A stretch of DNA of 64,000 bases, taken from assembly GCF_000283155.1 (NCBI RefSeq), contig NW_004454229.1:2886519-2950518 (forward strand), in the 5' to 3' direction. Below the pieces are notes generated by a model. That model did not search any database. It was not told the origin of the DNA and was given only the letters and a program-made list of their open reading frames with translations. The stretch's first letter is position 1; the number at the start of each line of letters is the position of its first letter. Positions 1 through 10,289 of the stretch are shown one piece after another. A program made the translations under genes and the position numbers. This stretch comes from Ceratotherium simum simum (lineage: Eukaryota; Chordata; Mammalia; Perissodactyla; Rhinocerotidae).

Positions 1-84
1 AGGGCCCCACACTCTAAGAGAGAAGGGATCAATGATCTTCAGACATTGGCTGAATGTCTATGATGTTCTGCTGACTAAAAGCAG

Positions 85-610
85 AGGATAGGACAACATG
101 AATGAATCCTTGCTCTCCAGGAGCTTACAGCCAAATGGGAGGGACGGCGGAGAAGGGGGAGCAGGGGTAGGATAAATCTAAGACACAAATAAATAACCAT
201 ATAAGGCAGTTTGCCCACGACCAGTGAGTGGTAACAAGTATCAGTGCTTTTATAGCTAAGAGAAAAACAGAATCTCTGTGGCTGAAGTGGTTATACAATA
301 CTTCCAGGAAGAAGTAAGACTGAGCAACGCCTTAAAAGAAAGAAAAAGGGGAGAATGCACCAGAAACGGAGAACGGCTTGAACAGAGATGTGGAGGTGGG
401 AAACACATGTGCTGCAAACAGTCCTTATATGGCTAGAATTGGAGTGGAAGAGGATGATGGTGTGAGATGAGTCCAGACACAGAGTTGGGGGTCAGCACTC
501 AAGCCAGGCTAGGAAAATAGGACTTTATCATAACATCAACAGGAGTCATTGAAGAGTTTTAAGCAGGGATCTGATATGGTCATATTTGCAACTCAATCTT
601 GAGAAAATTA
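85..610 (-). mobile_element. L2 LINE fragment, antisense
   Basis: Read on the minus strand this follows the 3' part of L2 (end of ORF2 into the 3' UTR). Recognisable antisense landmarks are the 'gagcttacag' block near 120, the 'acttccaggaagaag' region near 300 and the 'gagttttaagcagggatctgatatgg' type stretch near 555. It is very decayed with no open frame. The same L2 interval recurs antisense near 12.3, 23.1 and 61.8 kb. Confidence 0.65.
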
Positions 611-639
611 TAGACCCATAACATATTAAATCCAGGAAG

Positions 640-790
640 AACCAATTTGTTCACATGGAGCATAGTCCATGTGTCACAATCAGCTGGTTGCTTATTAGAA
701 GTACAGGTTCCTGGCCTCATTCCTGGCCCAATTAATTAAAGTGTCTAGGGTGAGGCCTGAGAATCTACTTTGGTTTAAGAATGCTGATTT
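640..790 (+). mobile_element. MER5-like hAT transposon fragment
   Basis: The stretch resembles the middle and 3' part of MER5-type non-autonomous hAT elements (early 'ttagaagtacaggttcctggcc', later 'gtgaggcctgagaatct'). Terminal inverted repeats are not clearly preserved, so limits are approximate. Confidence 0.45.
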
Positions 791-814
791 TAGTTTTGTT
801 TGAGAACATTGATT

Positions 815-930
815 TTAAGCCCCTAATTTTCTGGAAGAGGAAACTGAGGTTTAAACGGCAAATGAATTTCCCAAAGGTCATACAACCAATGGCAGAGCCA
901 AGACTGCCAGACTCCAAAGGCCATTCCAGG
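815..930 (-). mobile_element. MIR SINE fragment, antisense
   Basis: Contains the antisense MIR core 'gaggaaactgaggtt' followed by a decayed 'aaggtcatacaacc' and 'ggcagagccaagactg'. It is a partial, highly diverged copy. Confidence 0.7.
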
Positions 931-1505
931 ACTCCTCCCTCATCAAGCTGATTGGGGGTGTATTTTATTTTATTTAACAAACACTCCTATAGTGCCAGAC
1001 ACTGTGTCCTTTAGACATATCCAGTAGGACTATCTTACCCATAGCCTCCCCAGGAGGCAGGCTTCTGGTACTTTCTGCTCACCCTTCTCCACTGGCTGCC
1101 CTCCAACCTCCCCTCCCTCCCAGGCTACTCAACACAGACCAGTCAAGGCCAGTTTGGATCAGCCCTCAGAAGGCCTTCCTGTTGCTACATAGAACACTAA
1201 TGCCTCTCAGCATCCGCTGGACCCAGATGATGGGTGTCACGTGAGCAGATCAGGGGTAGAGAAAGGAGGAGTCAGTCTAATTGCATTTCATGTCACAGAA
1301 CACAGACTTTATTAAGGGTCAAATTTTGCAAAACAATTATAACTTCTCCCATGCATTCTTTCTTGGCCTGCCCGACCCTCCAACCCTAGACACTTGGAAC
1401 TCATTCCCACAGCTAGGCTGGGGGGAAGGGAGGCTGGAATTATACCTCTTAATGCAGGTGGGGCTGCTTTACATAAAGTGAAGACCCAAAATATAGAATC
1501 AGGAT
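931..1505. other. No assignable feature
   Basis: Unique-looking sequence. A short 'agtgccagacactgtg' near 990 could be the end of an L2 or MIR. The short open frames at 1,281-1,509 on both strands have no recognisable domain. Confidence 0.5.
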
Positions 1506-1507
1506 TC

Positions 1508-1750
1508 AAATAATAATATCCAACCCTTATATAGCACTTACTCTGTGCTAGGCACTGTTTGAAAGGCTTTACATTTTTAACCCTTGTAACAACCCTATGA
1601 GGTAATTACCATTATTACTCCCACTTTACAGACGAGGAAGTGAAGACCCAGAGAGGTTAAGTGACTGGCCCTGAGTCTTCAGGCTAGTGAGTGGTCAAGC
1701 TGGGAATCAAACATTGGCAGTCTGGCTCTAGAGCCCATGCTCCTAACCAC
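1508..1750 (-). mobile_element. MIR SINE, antisense, near full length
   Basis: Runs from 'tatagcacttactctgtgctaggcactg' through 'cttgtaacaaccctatgaggta', the 'gaggaagtgaagacccagagaggttaag' type core and 'tctggctctagagcccatgctc' to the inverted tRNA-like end. This is a textbook MIR order on the minus strand. Confidence 0.9.
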
Positions 1751-1754
1751 AACG

Positions 1755-1900
1755 CTAAACCCACTGTGTGCCAAGCCCTGTGCTGGGGGCTGGACACAAA
1801 GATGAACCAGAACCAGCATTAGGGGAGCTCACAGTCTAGAGGAGGGAGAGAGTCATTAACATAGATAAGAACAGCACAGTGTGATAAGGGCCAGGTCAGA
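1755..1900 (-). mobile_element. L2 LINE 3' fragment, antisense
   Basis: 'actgtgtgccaagccctgtgc' followed by 'gagctcacagtctagagg' matches the antisense L2 3' UTR. It abuts the preceding MIR. Confidence 0.7.
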
Positions 1901-2880
1901 AAGAAGCTCAGGGATCCGGGAGCCCAGAGAAAACCCCCCTAATTCAGCCTGGAGATCGGGAAAGGATCCTGAAAGACGGGTGCCTGGGCCCCTGAAAGAT
2001 AATCATCTGCCAATAATTGCTCCCCAGGAGGCAGGCATTAGTGTTTCCTGTGCCGGGACCAGCTCTGGTCCTGATAATCCCTTCCCCTCCTAATTGGATC
2101 TGTATACTTCACACTCAAATCCTGCATCTAATGAGTGAAGACTCAGCGAAGCCCCACTTCCTGGATTCTGTATATTCAGGCCCCATTGAAGGGTCCAGCT
2201 TAACAGTCTCCCCATCTTCCATAGCCACAGTATGGAAGAAATTCTTTGCAGTAAACCATCTAACAAAATACAACTCAATTGTGTCCTCAAACCCCAAAAT
2301 AAAATAAAATAATAAATTAAAGAATTTAGGATCTTTATGGGGAATGGAATACACATGGGGACTGGCTTAATCCAGCCACCGGGGGGTTTCAGCAAAGGAG
2401 GGACATGAACAGAGAAGTGGACAATAACCCCTAGGTTTCTGCCTGCATAATGGGGAGGACAGTCCTCAACTGAGATCAGGAACAAAGGAGAGTATGTCTT
2501 GGCTGAGACAGCGTGAGCAGCTGAAAGCATCCTAAGGAGTGTGCCAGCTGTGCCAGCCTCCCATCTGGAATCCTTTGAACAAAGAAAAAGGTACAGGTGG
2601 CTCCGTTTATTAGTTTGTGGAGGCACCCCATGCAGGTGAGACCTCCAACCCATTTCTGGGAAAGAGATTTTATCAAGCATCCCCAGGGCTAAGTACCAAA
2701 TGGAGAAAAAGACCAGCACTGCTCCCCAAGGCAAGGGGGAAGTCCAAGAGAACATGACTTTGGCCTGTCTTCCAAACTGACTTGCAAGAAGGGAGTTCTG
2801 GACACCAGGAAACTGGGGAAGGAAGGAGAGGCTGGAAAGGAAGGAGAGGAGGTGATGCTGAGGCTGTACTGAGATTCAGC
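1901..2880. other. Unassigned sequence with a chance antisense ORF
   Basis: No repeat family or gene was recognised. A minus-strand open frame of about 221 codons (2,090-2,755) has no domain, no credible splice context and an uneven, hydrophobic-rich composition. An A-rich stretch lies near 2,295-2,320. I treat the frame as chance. Confidence 0.5.
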
Positions 2881-2884
2881 CTCT

Positions 2885-3030
2885 GGGCTCATCACTTCCT
2901 CTGAGTCTCAGTTTTCTCCTCTGTGAGATGAAGCTAATCATCTATGATAGGCTCACCCCTATAGGCTCATCTCACAGAGCTGTTGAGGGAATCGGATGGG
3001 ATAATGGCTGTGAATGCTCTTTGTAAGTGG
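2885..3030 (+). mobile_element. MIR SINE fragment
   Basis: Has the sense MIR series 'ctctgagtctcagttttctcc', 'tgtgagatgaagctaat', then 'gagctgttgagggaatcgga'. The tRNA-like head is missing. Confidence 0.7.
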
Positions 3031-3139
3031 ATTCAAGGTACAAATGTGAGTTTACAGTAACAATGTTCAGTAGGCCTTCTACTCAATCACTGATCCCCAT
3101 CCAGGAATACAGTCATTTTTGTTTGTTTACACCTATCAT

Positions 3140-3560
3140 TTTATTATCATGCGTATGTTTCACTTTATACCATTTCTTTAAGGTAGACGGGACAGGTATC
3201 GTCTCATTCCATAGACAAGAAAGCAAGGGCCCAGACAGGTGACTTGACTATAATCCAGAACTTATTCTTCAAGTTCTATACAGGAGGAATAACAACAATT
3301 AACATATATGTTGCTTTACCCCCTTATAATTAACTAAGCTCTTACACTTAGATGTTTCCTCTGATCATCCCCGCACCCTGAAAAAGGGCAAAGTAGCCTC
3401 TCCGTCCCTTTTATAATGAAACAACTGATGCTCCTAGAAATGGGAGTAGCAAGCCCAGGACTTTACAACACAGCCAGAAAGAGGCAGAGCCAGAACTAGA
3501 CCTCAGCCCTTCAAACTCCTGATTCAGTGTCTGCTTTTCTCACTGTCCCAGCTTAGGCCG
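3140..3560 (-). mobile_element. Two diverged antisense MIR fragments
   Basis: A first piece (about 3,150-3,260) carries a decayed 'catagacaagaaagcaagggcccagacagg'. A second (about 3,295-3,560) runs from an AT-rich head to 'ggcagagccagaactagacctc'. Both read as minus-strand MIR and are weakly conserved. Confidence 0.6.
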
Positions 3561-3603
3561 CTCCTAGGCAGAAGTTCTAATCAGTGGGTTCAGAAGTTGC
3601 GAA

Positions 3604-3805
3604 GGGGCCAGCCTGGTGGCATGGTGGTTAAGTTCGTGTGCTCCACTTCAGCAGCCCGGGGTTCACAGGTTCAGATCCTGGGTGTAGACCTGTGCATTAC
3701 TCATCAAACCATGCTGTGGTGGCATCCCACGTACAAAATAGAGGGAGAGGGGCACAGATGTTAGCTCAGGGCCAATCTTCCTCACCAAAAAAAAAAAGAA
3801 GAAGA
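3604..3805 (+). mobile_element. ERE SINE (perissodactyl, tRNA-derived)
   Basis: Starts 'ggggccagcctggtgg', has the tRNA-like 'tggtggttaagttcg' A-box region, and ends with 'gttagctcagggccaatctt' plus an A/GAA-rich tail. The 8-bp sequence agaagttg occurs immediately upstream (3,592-3,599) and again after the tail (3,806-3,813), which fits a target-site duplication. This family indicates a horse or rhinoceros-type genome. Confidence 0.93.
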
Positions 3806-3939
3806 AGAAGTTGGGAGGTGGATTTTGGCATTTGCTACCTGACCTGGACTGACCTTGACCAGTTCAAATGAAATCTTTTGAGCTTTGAGTGTGTTTCACT
3901 ATAAAATGAGTGCCCCTCCTCCCTTGCAACTGCCCTAGG

Positions 3940-4080
3940 CCCCACATAGACTCTATCGTTACCTCTGTGACGCTTGAATGCAGCTACTTGTTCCCATGCC
4001 CCTCTTTCTGCTGGCCTTGGAAACTTCTGAGGGCAGGGACTCCGTCTTACCTGCCTTGTGTCCCTAACGTCTACAAAAAA
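3940..4080 (+). mobile_element. L2 LINE 3' end
   Basis: 'tgagggcagggactccgtctta' followed by 'gccttgtgtccc' is the sense L2 3' UTR signature. Confidence 0.7.
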
Positions 4081-4089
4081 GCGCTGTAA

Positions 4090-4211
4090 ATGGCTTTATA
4101 ATATTGAACTAGTCCCTCGTTTCTCTCGATCTCAGTTTTCTTGTCTATAAAAGGAAGGGGTAGGAAGTGATCACCTCTAAGTTTCTTCCAGCGTTAAAAT
4201 TGTTTGATTTC
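4090..4211 (+). mobile_element. MIR3/L3-like 3' end, interrupted by ERE
   Basis: 'ctcagttttcttgtctataaaa' followed by a 'gatcacctctaagtttcttcc' pattern resembles the 3' end of MIR3 or L3-related SINEs. The ERE at 4,212 was inserted at its end. Confidence 0.55.
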
Positions 4212-4463
4212 GGGGCCAGCCCAGTGGCGTAGTGGTTAAGTTTGCACGCTCTGCTTCGGCAGCCTAGGGTTCGCCAGTTTGGACCCTGGGTGCCGACCTA
4301 CGCACCACTCATCAAGCCATGCTGAGGCGGCATCTCACATAGAGCAACTAGAAGGATGTACAACCATGACATACAACTATCTGCTGGGGCTTTGGGGAGA
4401 AAAAAAAAAGGAAGAATATTGGCAACAGATGTTACCTCAGGGCCAATCTTCTTCTTCAAAAAA
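4212..4463 (+). mobile_element. ERE SINE with perfect 16-bp target-site duplication
   Basis: Full-length copy from 'ggggccagcccagtgg' through 'gccatgctgaggcggcat', 'gcaactagaaggatgt' and 'gttacctcagggccaatctt' to an A tail. The flanks carry an identical 16-bp duplication, aaaattgtttgatttc, at 4,196-4,211 and 4,464-4,479. Such a duplication is the mark of L1-type target-primed insertion. Confidence 0.96.
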
Positions 4464-4509
4464 AAAATTGTTTGATTTCATGAGAATGGTGTTCTCCCTA
4501 CCTATCAAA

Positions 4510-4770
4510 ATCATACTCACCCTCCAGTGCCAGTTTGGCTCCCATCTGCTCTCTGAGAACCCTTCTCCCACAGGCCTTTGGGGTCACTTCTTCTCCTGAA
4601 ATGCCAGGGCAGTCACACATGGTAACTTTAGCCCATACCACCTAATCTGTTACCTGTTTCCTGAGTACCTATACCTTGTTTCCACACGTTGGATGGTATA
4701 ACTTACCTCTACAATTAGATTGTAGTTTGAGAGCAGGAGCCATGTACCGCCTTTATGTTTTGTCCCTTGA
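4510..4770 (+). mobile_element. Probable L2 LINE 3' region
   Basis: A 'cttctcccacaggcc'-type region followed by 'agattgtagtttgagagcaggagccatgt' resembles the L2 3' UTR. It is very decayed, so limits and identity are uncertain. Confidence 0.5.
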
Positions 4771-4779
4771 TGTGCTAAA

Positions 4780-5045
4780 CGCAGCCCTAGGTTGATGACT
4801 AGGAATCAGGAGAGCTGGATCTAACTCCCAGCTTCTTCATTGACTCTCCATGTGACCTTGAACAAGCCACTAGATCCCTGAGCTTCAGTTTCCTTTGGTA
4901 TAAAATGGGACTAAGAGTAGTGCCTCCAGAATTGTTGTGAGAATCAAGTTAGAAAACAGACAAAAAGCACTTTGTTAAATGTAATAATCTTACAAGTCTA
5001 AAGGGTTGTGTTAGTGTAATTGGTATTATGGTATGGTTGCTACTG
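4780..5045 (+). mobile_element. MIR SINE
   Basis: Sense MIR order: 'tgtgaccttgaacaagcc', 'gcttcagtttcc', 'taaaatgggac', 'attgttgtgagaatcaa', then the 3' tail. Confidence 0.85.
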
Positions 5046-5079
5046 AATGTATTTGACTATGGAAGAATAGAAAGAGCAT

Positions 5080-5195
5080 ACACGTATTCATTTGTTCAAA
5101 AAGTTTTCCAGACACTAAGATAGGTTCCAGATGAAAATAAAGGTGAACAAGATATGGCCCCTGCCCTCAAAGGCTTCTCTGACTACAGGAACATC
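5080..5195 (-). mobile_element. L2 LINE fragment, antisense
   Basis: 'tattcatttgttcaaaaag', 'gacactaagataggttcc' and 'aggtgaacaagatatggcccctgccctcaaagg' spell the antisense L2 3' UTR. Confidence 0.7.
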
Positions 5196-5199
5196 CTAG

Positions 5200-5375
5200 T
5201 GAAAAAAGAATTTAGAGTCAGAGACTTGGGCTTGAATCTCACTTCCATCACTTAGAAGTTGTGTGACCTTGGGTCAAGTCATTTTAACTCTTTGAAGACC
5301 AATTTCCTTTATTTATAATGAGGAAGTCGGACAGGCCATGCATCCCAGCTATGAGACTCTAGGGTTCCATAAACA
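5200..5375 (+). mobile_element. MIR3-like SINE
   Basis: tRNA-like head, then 'tgtgaccttgggtcaagtc', then 'atgaggaagtcggacaggcc' and a 'gagactctagggttcc' 3' end. That 3' end resembles MIR3/L3 rather than the standard MIR tail. Confidence 0.7.
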
Positions 5376-5619
5376 TAAGAAAATTCATAGCATCTTTTCA
5401 AACTCTAGTGGATCCATGGGGGTGAGGAGAATACATGGCTAACTTCTGAGTGGCTGCTGTCAAGCACAGGGATAGAAAAGCGCACCATGCCTAGAGTGGG
5501 AAACACTGTCCTCAAATAGCACATCTCCTAAGCACCACTGGGCCCTGGCCTGCCTATGTCCTTTATAAAAGCCATGAGGCAGAGGCTGTTTCAGCACCAC
5601 GGATAGCTCCACGGTGCTG

Positions 5620-5880
5620 CCCCCATGGCCTGGAGCCTAAACAGGCCTTTCCACCACTAACCAGATGTTCCTGCTTTCTCCGCCAGCTTAAGGCTAAAAC
5701 AAACCTTTTCAACCAGGGTTTATCAGAGTTTCTAAATTACATACTGGGAAAAAATTTAATTGGTTTAATTAAGAAAGTTTATTTCATGGTAATTCAGTTT
5801 TGCTATGCTGCAAGACTTAATGTGTCCTCTGGTGGGTGCGTCTGTTATAAATATTCATTGCCTCACTCAAATATCCTCTC
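5620..5880. promoter_or_regulatory. Repeat-free patch, homeodomain-site-rich; possible conserved element
   Basis: No repeat is recognised between MIR3-like copies. The AT-rich core carries the palindrome TTAATTAA (5,765-5,772) and several TAAT/ATTA cores, with a CTCF-like site just downstream. The regulatory role is inference from composition only. Confidence 0.3.
5823..5839 (-). promoter_or_regulatory. CTCF-like motif
   Basis: TGTCCTCTGGTGGGTGC resembles the reverse complement of the CTCF core (CCACCAGAGGRCA), with T for C at one core position. Binding is not shown by sequence alone. Confidence 0.35.
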
Positions 5881-6009
5881 CTGGTCCTAATATCCCTTCC
5901 TTACCCCATAGAGTTTGAAAATGTGTCTGAAGAATATTGAGGACAGTGAGGCCTTCCTGAGCAAGGACACCATGCTAGGACAAGGTCAGCTGAATTCAGT
6001 GAGGAGGAT

Positions 6010-6310
6010 CATAGAAGGTCGGAGCTAAAAGAGGCTTTAGAAATAGAGTGTGCTACTCCTGCATTTTACAAATAGGGAAACTGAGGCCTGGAGGGGAAAG
6101 GGCAGGTCACATCCTTAGCCAATGGCAGAGCTGGAACTAGGGACCAAGTCTCCTGACTTACAATTCACTGTTCTTATCTCCCAAATTCTAAATTCAGGCT
6201 ATTTTCAAACTAATTCTAGAGATCATTTGGTCAAGTTTCTTACACACAGAGGGGGAAACTAAGGCCTAGACAGGGGCCTGGCTTCCCATAAGCCACATCC
6301 AGGCTCATCT
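6010..6310 (-). mobile_element. Two antisense MIR3/L3-like fragments
   Basis: The first (about 6,010-6,175) has 'gggaaactgaggcctggaggg', 'ggcagagctggaactaggg' and 'agtctcctgactt'. The second (about 6,210-6,310) repeats 'gggggaaactaaggcctagacagg'. Both fit MIR3-type SINEs in minus orientation. Confidence 0.65.
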
Positions 6311-6424
6311 ACCTCCCTCCCACTTCAGGATTCCCCAAGTCCTGAGAATCATGCAACATCTGCTGGATTACCTCCAGTGACAAGCAGCTCAGTATTGTAA
6401 CTGTACACCTATGTTAGTTGTAGT

Positions 6425-6510
6425 AAGGGGATAAAATTGAGATTTGACATTGCCCTTCCTTGAAGGGGCTTACAGTCCAGTTGGGCAAAGGAGATAAAAA
6501 GAAAATAAGA
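6425..6510 (-). mobile_element. L2 LINE fragment, antisense
   Basis: 'ggggcttacagtccagttggg' followed by an A-rich stretch is the antisense L2 3' UTR. Confidence 0.6.
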
Positions 6511-6599
6511 AGCAAAATGGTAGTAATGAACACCCCTTATGCATTTCTCAGACACACTCCTCACAGTTCCCCAATGTGTCCCATTATTTCATGTTTGTG

Positions 6600-6905
6600 C
6601 TTTTGTATGTGGACATCCTTCCCCAATGCAGCTGCCTAGTCAACTCCTGCTCATTCTTCAAGACCTCAGAAATCTTTCCACCCCGTCTCTTGACACACAC
6701 AACCACAGCTAAGTTCCTCTCTTCTCCATGTCCCACTGTACTCCACCATCCTATCTCATAGCATTTATCACACTGAACAGTTCCTTTTTTACTTATCTGT
6801 CTCCCCACCAGGGTAAGCTCCTTGGAACTGCCAGTGCCAAGAGCATTGTGTGGCAAAGACTAGAAGCTCGGCAAATAGTAGCTAAATGGATGAGTATGAA
6901 ACTGA
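6600..6905 (+). mobile_element. L2 LINE 3' end
   Basis: Clear sense L2: 'ctcctgctcattcttcaagacctcagaa', 'tatctcatagcatttatcacactg', 'tctgtctccccaccagg', and a decayed 'atagtagctaaatggatgag' end. Confidence 0.85.
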
Positions 6906-8235
6906 TCTACTGTGGAGTTTCAGTTCATTGGGGTATAAACCCGGAATAGTTTTGTTTTTCTAATAACTGCTACCGACTGTGCTCTGTTGAACCCTCCCTT
7001 GTCCTGCTGGGTAGCAGGCTGCCTTAACAAATTCTCAGTCCAAGGCCAGAACTTTTCAGTCATTTTCAGTTATTAGAATAGTCTCATACGGGTTCTTTAG
7101 GACTCAATCCTAATTACTTATTTTTTTATTCTTATGTTTGATTCAAAGCTCTTCTTACCCCACTCCTGTCATTCCCTTCCCCTCACCCCCACCATCCCTA
7201 ACCCAGTTCAAGCATCTGGGTCTAGTTGGGGGCGGGGGGCAGGAAGCAGGGTCTGCTCTCACTCACCTCCTCCTCCTTCTTTCCCTGCTCTGGTATTGGG
7301 GTGTGAGGAGGAAGGCAGGAGGTAGCAGACTCCTAGTGGACAGCTCACAGTGAGGTAGTCTTCTCCTAACTGTGCCTTATCACTGACCTGGTTTGTTGTT
7401 TACAGGCTCCTTACAGATGGTGGGGAGGCTCCCATCAACTCTGCTGGTGAGGGCCCTGTTCAAGCAGCTCCCCTACACACTGGTGATCCCCACTGAGATT
7501 TGCCTCATCTTTGGCTGACACCTCCATCGTGGTCTCACAACTCATTCCCCTGATGTCCCTCACTGCATGAGGTCCCTAATGTCTCTAACGTCTGTGTGCT
7601 CCCACTCAAAGACCTGTGAGCAATTTGAGAACTGACTGGGGTAGGAGGGCTGTCTTTGCCCCCTTTTTCTGGCCAAACCACCACTCATCTCTCCTCTGCT
7701 CTCCCGCTGCTACACCAGAGCAAGGCCAGGTAGTTAAATGGAGAAACAAAATGTCAGTCTGCCCCTTCCTTGGGGCCTTGTCTCAGGGAGGGAAAATCCT
7801 TTGTCTCCCCCAGGGGAATGGGATGGGAGGTAACAGCTTTTCCCTCTTGCAATCCTCCTCTTCTAGGGGGAAACGGTTAGAGTGGGGCTGGTTTTTTAAA
7901 CCAGGAGCCTCTCAGCCAGTAGTAGGAGACGACCTTGACTCCTGATCAGTCTCTTAAAAATGTGGGGACACTGTGTCTCTTTTCTAAGCCAATTGTCAAT
8001 TCCTGGGGAAAAAAAAAAAAAAAAGGATCCACTCTGCCTCTCACTCTCTCCTGCACACTCCTTCCTGGAATTGAGGCTCACTCAAGAGAAGTTCAGAAAA
8101 AAGCTATTCCCAGGGTAAACAGGGCAAACTTCCTAATGGGAACAGGATAAATCTGAACCTTAAAGACTAGACAAAATTGGAATTGCTGGGGAAATAAAGG
8201 TAGTCTTGGCCCAGGGAAGAGGAAAAGGAATGTTT
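6906..8235. other. Largely unassigned sequence
   Basis: No gene recognised. It includes a T-rich stretch near 7,120, a pyrimidine-rich patch near 7,160-7,290, a region of mixed composition at 7,380-7,960 and a 16-base A run at 8,009-8,024. Short open frames here show no domain. Confidence 0.5.
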
Positions 8236-8239
8236 CTAA

Positions 8240-8310
8240 TATTTTATAGGAGATGGCACAGTGCTCAGCACATAGTGGGCACTCAGTAAATAACATCAAT
8301 TAAACTGATC
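8240..8310 (+). mobile_element. L2 or MIR 3' tail
   Basis: 'cagtgctcagcacatagtgggcactcagtaaat' is the common 3' terminus shared by L2 and MIR. Confidence 0.65.
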
Positions 8311-8344
8311 CACTTGCAGCTAGAAGTTCTCTCTGGAAAAAAAA

Positions 8345-8530
8345 AAAATAGCCAGACAGACTGAATTCAGATCACCACCCTCCCATTAATTTGGCATCTT
8401 CAGTAAGTCATTTGACCTCTCTGAGCCTCTATTTCCTCATATGGAAAAAAAAAAAGGATAATAAAGCCACTTAGAGGATTGTTATGAGGATTAACGAGGT
8501 GCATGGCACATTGTAGCTGAGAAAATGCAA
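8345..8530 (+). mobile_element. MIR SINE
   Basis: 'cagtaagtcatttgacctctctgagcctc', 'atttcctcatatgg' with an expanded A run, 'aggattgttatgaggatta' and 'gtgcatggcacat' give the sense MIR series. Confidence 0.85.
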
Positions 8531-8554
8531 TGTGCCCACCAAATAGGTTTATTT

Positions 8555-8885
8555 TCCTCCTGCGTGCGACTTCATTTCCCAGTTCCCATGAGGAACCGTG
8601 GGACTGAATTCTGGCCAATGGAATGTAGACAAAAGTGAGATATACCACTTTCAGCCTTGGCCCTAAACCCACCATGCACCTTCTGTGCCTCTCTCACCCC
8701 TGTCAGTGAGGCTGAAAGGGAAAGAGTCCAGGAAAGTAAAGTTAGAAAAGAGCTCTTCAAGAGCCATCAGGCCAACCTCTGACTATGGTGGGCAAGAAAC
8801 AAACCTTTGTTGTTTAATCCACTGAGATGTGAAAGTTGTGTGTTCCAGCAGCAAGTGTTAATTACCTCAACTAATACATACATAG
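8555..8885 (+). mobile_element. Old LTR-like repeat, copy 1
   Basis: Shares an order of blocks with 19,080-19,475: 'ggccaatggaatgtag', 'gagatataccactttc', 'accttctgtgcc', then 'aatccactgagatgtgaaagttgtgtgttcc' and 'aactaatacat'. The 3' end resembles MaLR LTR ends ('taagccac...actaata'). I could not name the family. Confidence 0.45.
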
Positions 8886-9080
8886 AAAGTGCATGATAAA
8901 TGTTGGCCATTATTATCGATAACATTTTTATATCATTCTCAGTTTACAAGCACTTTTATTTCTTCATGTAATTGATCCTCATAGCGCCCTTGTGAATGGG
9001 GTGTAGAGAACAGAGATTACTGTTCCATTGTATAAATGAGGAATCTGAGATCATAGCACCCTGGTGAATGGAGGTACCCA
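8886..9080 (-). mobile_element. MIR SINE, antisense
   Basis: 'cattatcgataacattt', 'attgatcctcatagcgccc' and 'tataaatgaggaatctgaga' fit MIR read on the minus strand. The right end is missing. Confidence 0.7.
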
Positions 9081-9359
9081 CTAATCACACACAAGCAAGG
9101 TAGTCACATGAACAAGACCAAAACCAAAACCATTACACTTGACTCAAGCCCCTCTTACCCTGCCCACATAACCATGGCCATATCCCATGGTATCTGTCCA
9201 GGCCAGAGGGTGATAGTAATCTTAGGGTCAGTGGCAGGACACAAAGAGTTAGTAATTCTTGACAAGGCTTGTGCATGGGCAGGCAGACCAGATACCAGAT
9301 ACCAAAGCCAGGTTAGGTGACATTATCATTGGCTCAGAAGACCACGTGCCACATGGAAA

Positions 9360-9450
9360 GAACTAGATGTGGACTCTAGTTCTGGCTCTACCACCATCTT
9401 GCTGAGTGACCTTGGGCAAGTCACTGTGAATCTCAGGACCTCGGTAACAT
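9360..9450 (+). mobile_element. MIR SINE fragment
   Basis: 'ctagttctggctctaccac' then 'gagtgaccttgggcaagtcact' is the sense MIR head and core. Confidence 0.75.
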
Positions 9451-9649
9451 CAGGACTGAGGGGTTAGCCTTGCCCCAGAGTTCTGCCCCAGGTGCAGGTG
9501 GGTGGAGAGTACCCCCACCTCCAGGAGACCTTGGGAATCCCCTCCAAGGCTAGCTGAGAGTGGGCCAGCTCCATCCCCCACTCCCACTCCCACCCCACAC
9601 AGCTGCTCACGCTCCAAAACCCCAGTCGAAAGGCATCTGTCACCAAAAC

Positions 9650-9870
9650 AAGTGGCCCACCCTTCCAGCAGGGAGCAAGAGCTGGGAACAAATGGTGTTT
9701 TGTCTAAACAATTGTTTCCAACAGCAATTCCCTTTCCAGGATGGCTTTTTTATTATTATTATTATGCTTGTTCACTAATTAGGTTGAGACACATAAATAT
9801 TTCCAATGTACAGATAACAAATGCCTCCATCTGAGGGAATCAGCTATTCTCAGGCTGCCAACCCTGGAGA
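9650..9870. promoter_or_regulatory. Repeat-free patch with SOX-type palindrome
   Basis: The perfect 12-bp palindrome AAACAATTGTTT (9,706-9,717) contains two inverted AACAAT SOX-like cores. It is followed by an ATT run and AT-rich unique sequence. Low CpG and lack of repeats are compatible with a conserved element; this is inference only. Confidence 0.3.
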
Positions 9871-9894
9871 ATCACGCCTGCCAGGGCTGGAGGG

Positions 9895-10015
9895 ACCTGA
9901 GAACCAGAGACGGCAATGTGAGATCCCAAGAGGGGAGGGACTTGCAAAAGGTCACACATAGATCAGAGGCAGGGCCAAGATGAGAATGCAGGTTATCTTG
10001 ACCCTGAGGGCGGTG
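9895..10015 (-). mobile_element. MIR SINE fragment, antisense
   Basis: 'gggagggacttgcaaaaggtcacac' followed by 'gaggcagggccaagatgagaatgcagg' is the antisense MIR core. Confidence 0.7.
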
Positions 10016-10089
10016 TCTAGCTGGTAACTGTTACTAATATGAATAAAATCATTTTGTCATTACTATTGTTATGACAATATGTTATTGTT

Positions 10090-10265
10090 ATTATTTTAGA
10101 ACAAGACAGACCTTGGTTTGAATCTTGACTCTCCACTGACTAGCTATATGCCCCTAAGTCTCAATTTTCTCATCTGCAAAATGGGTGAATAATTTCCATC
10201 ATCTTGGGAAGACCAGATGAAAAAAATATATGCAAAGTGCCTGATCGTTCTTAATTAACATTTAA
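10090..10265 (+). mobile_element. MIR SINE
   Basis: 'accttggtttgaatcttgactctccactgac', 'tctcaattttctcatctgcaaaatggg' and 'caaagtgcctgatcg' are in sense MIR order. Confidence 0.85.
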
Positions 10266-10289
10266 AAGTAAGTGGGAAAGGTCCCAGAA

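Noticed and set aside
2090..2755. 221-codon minus-strand open frame
   Set aside because: No domain, no credible exon context, biased composition; likely chance in sequence that is not coding elsewhere.
3604..4463. tRNA genes suggested by tRNA-like heads
   Set aside because: These are ERE SINEs with tails and target duplications, not functional tRNAs.
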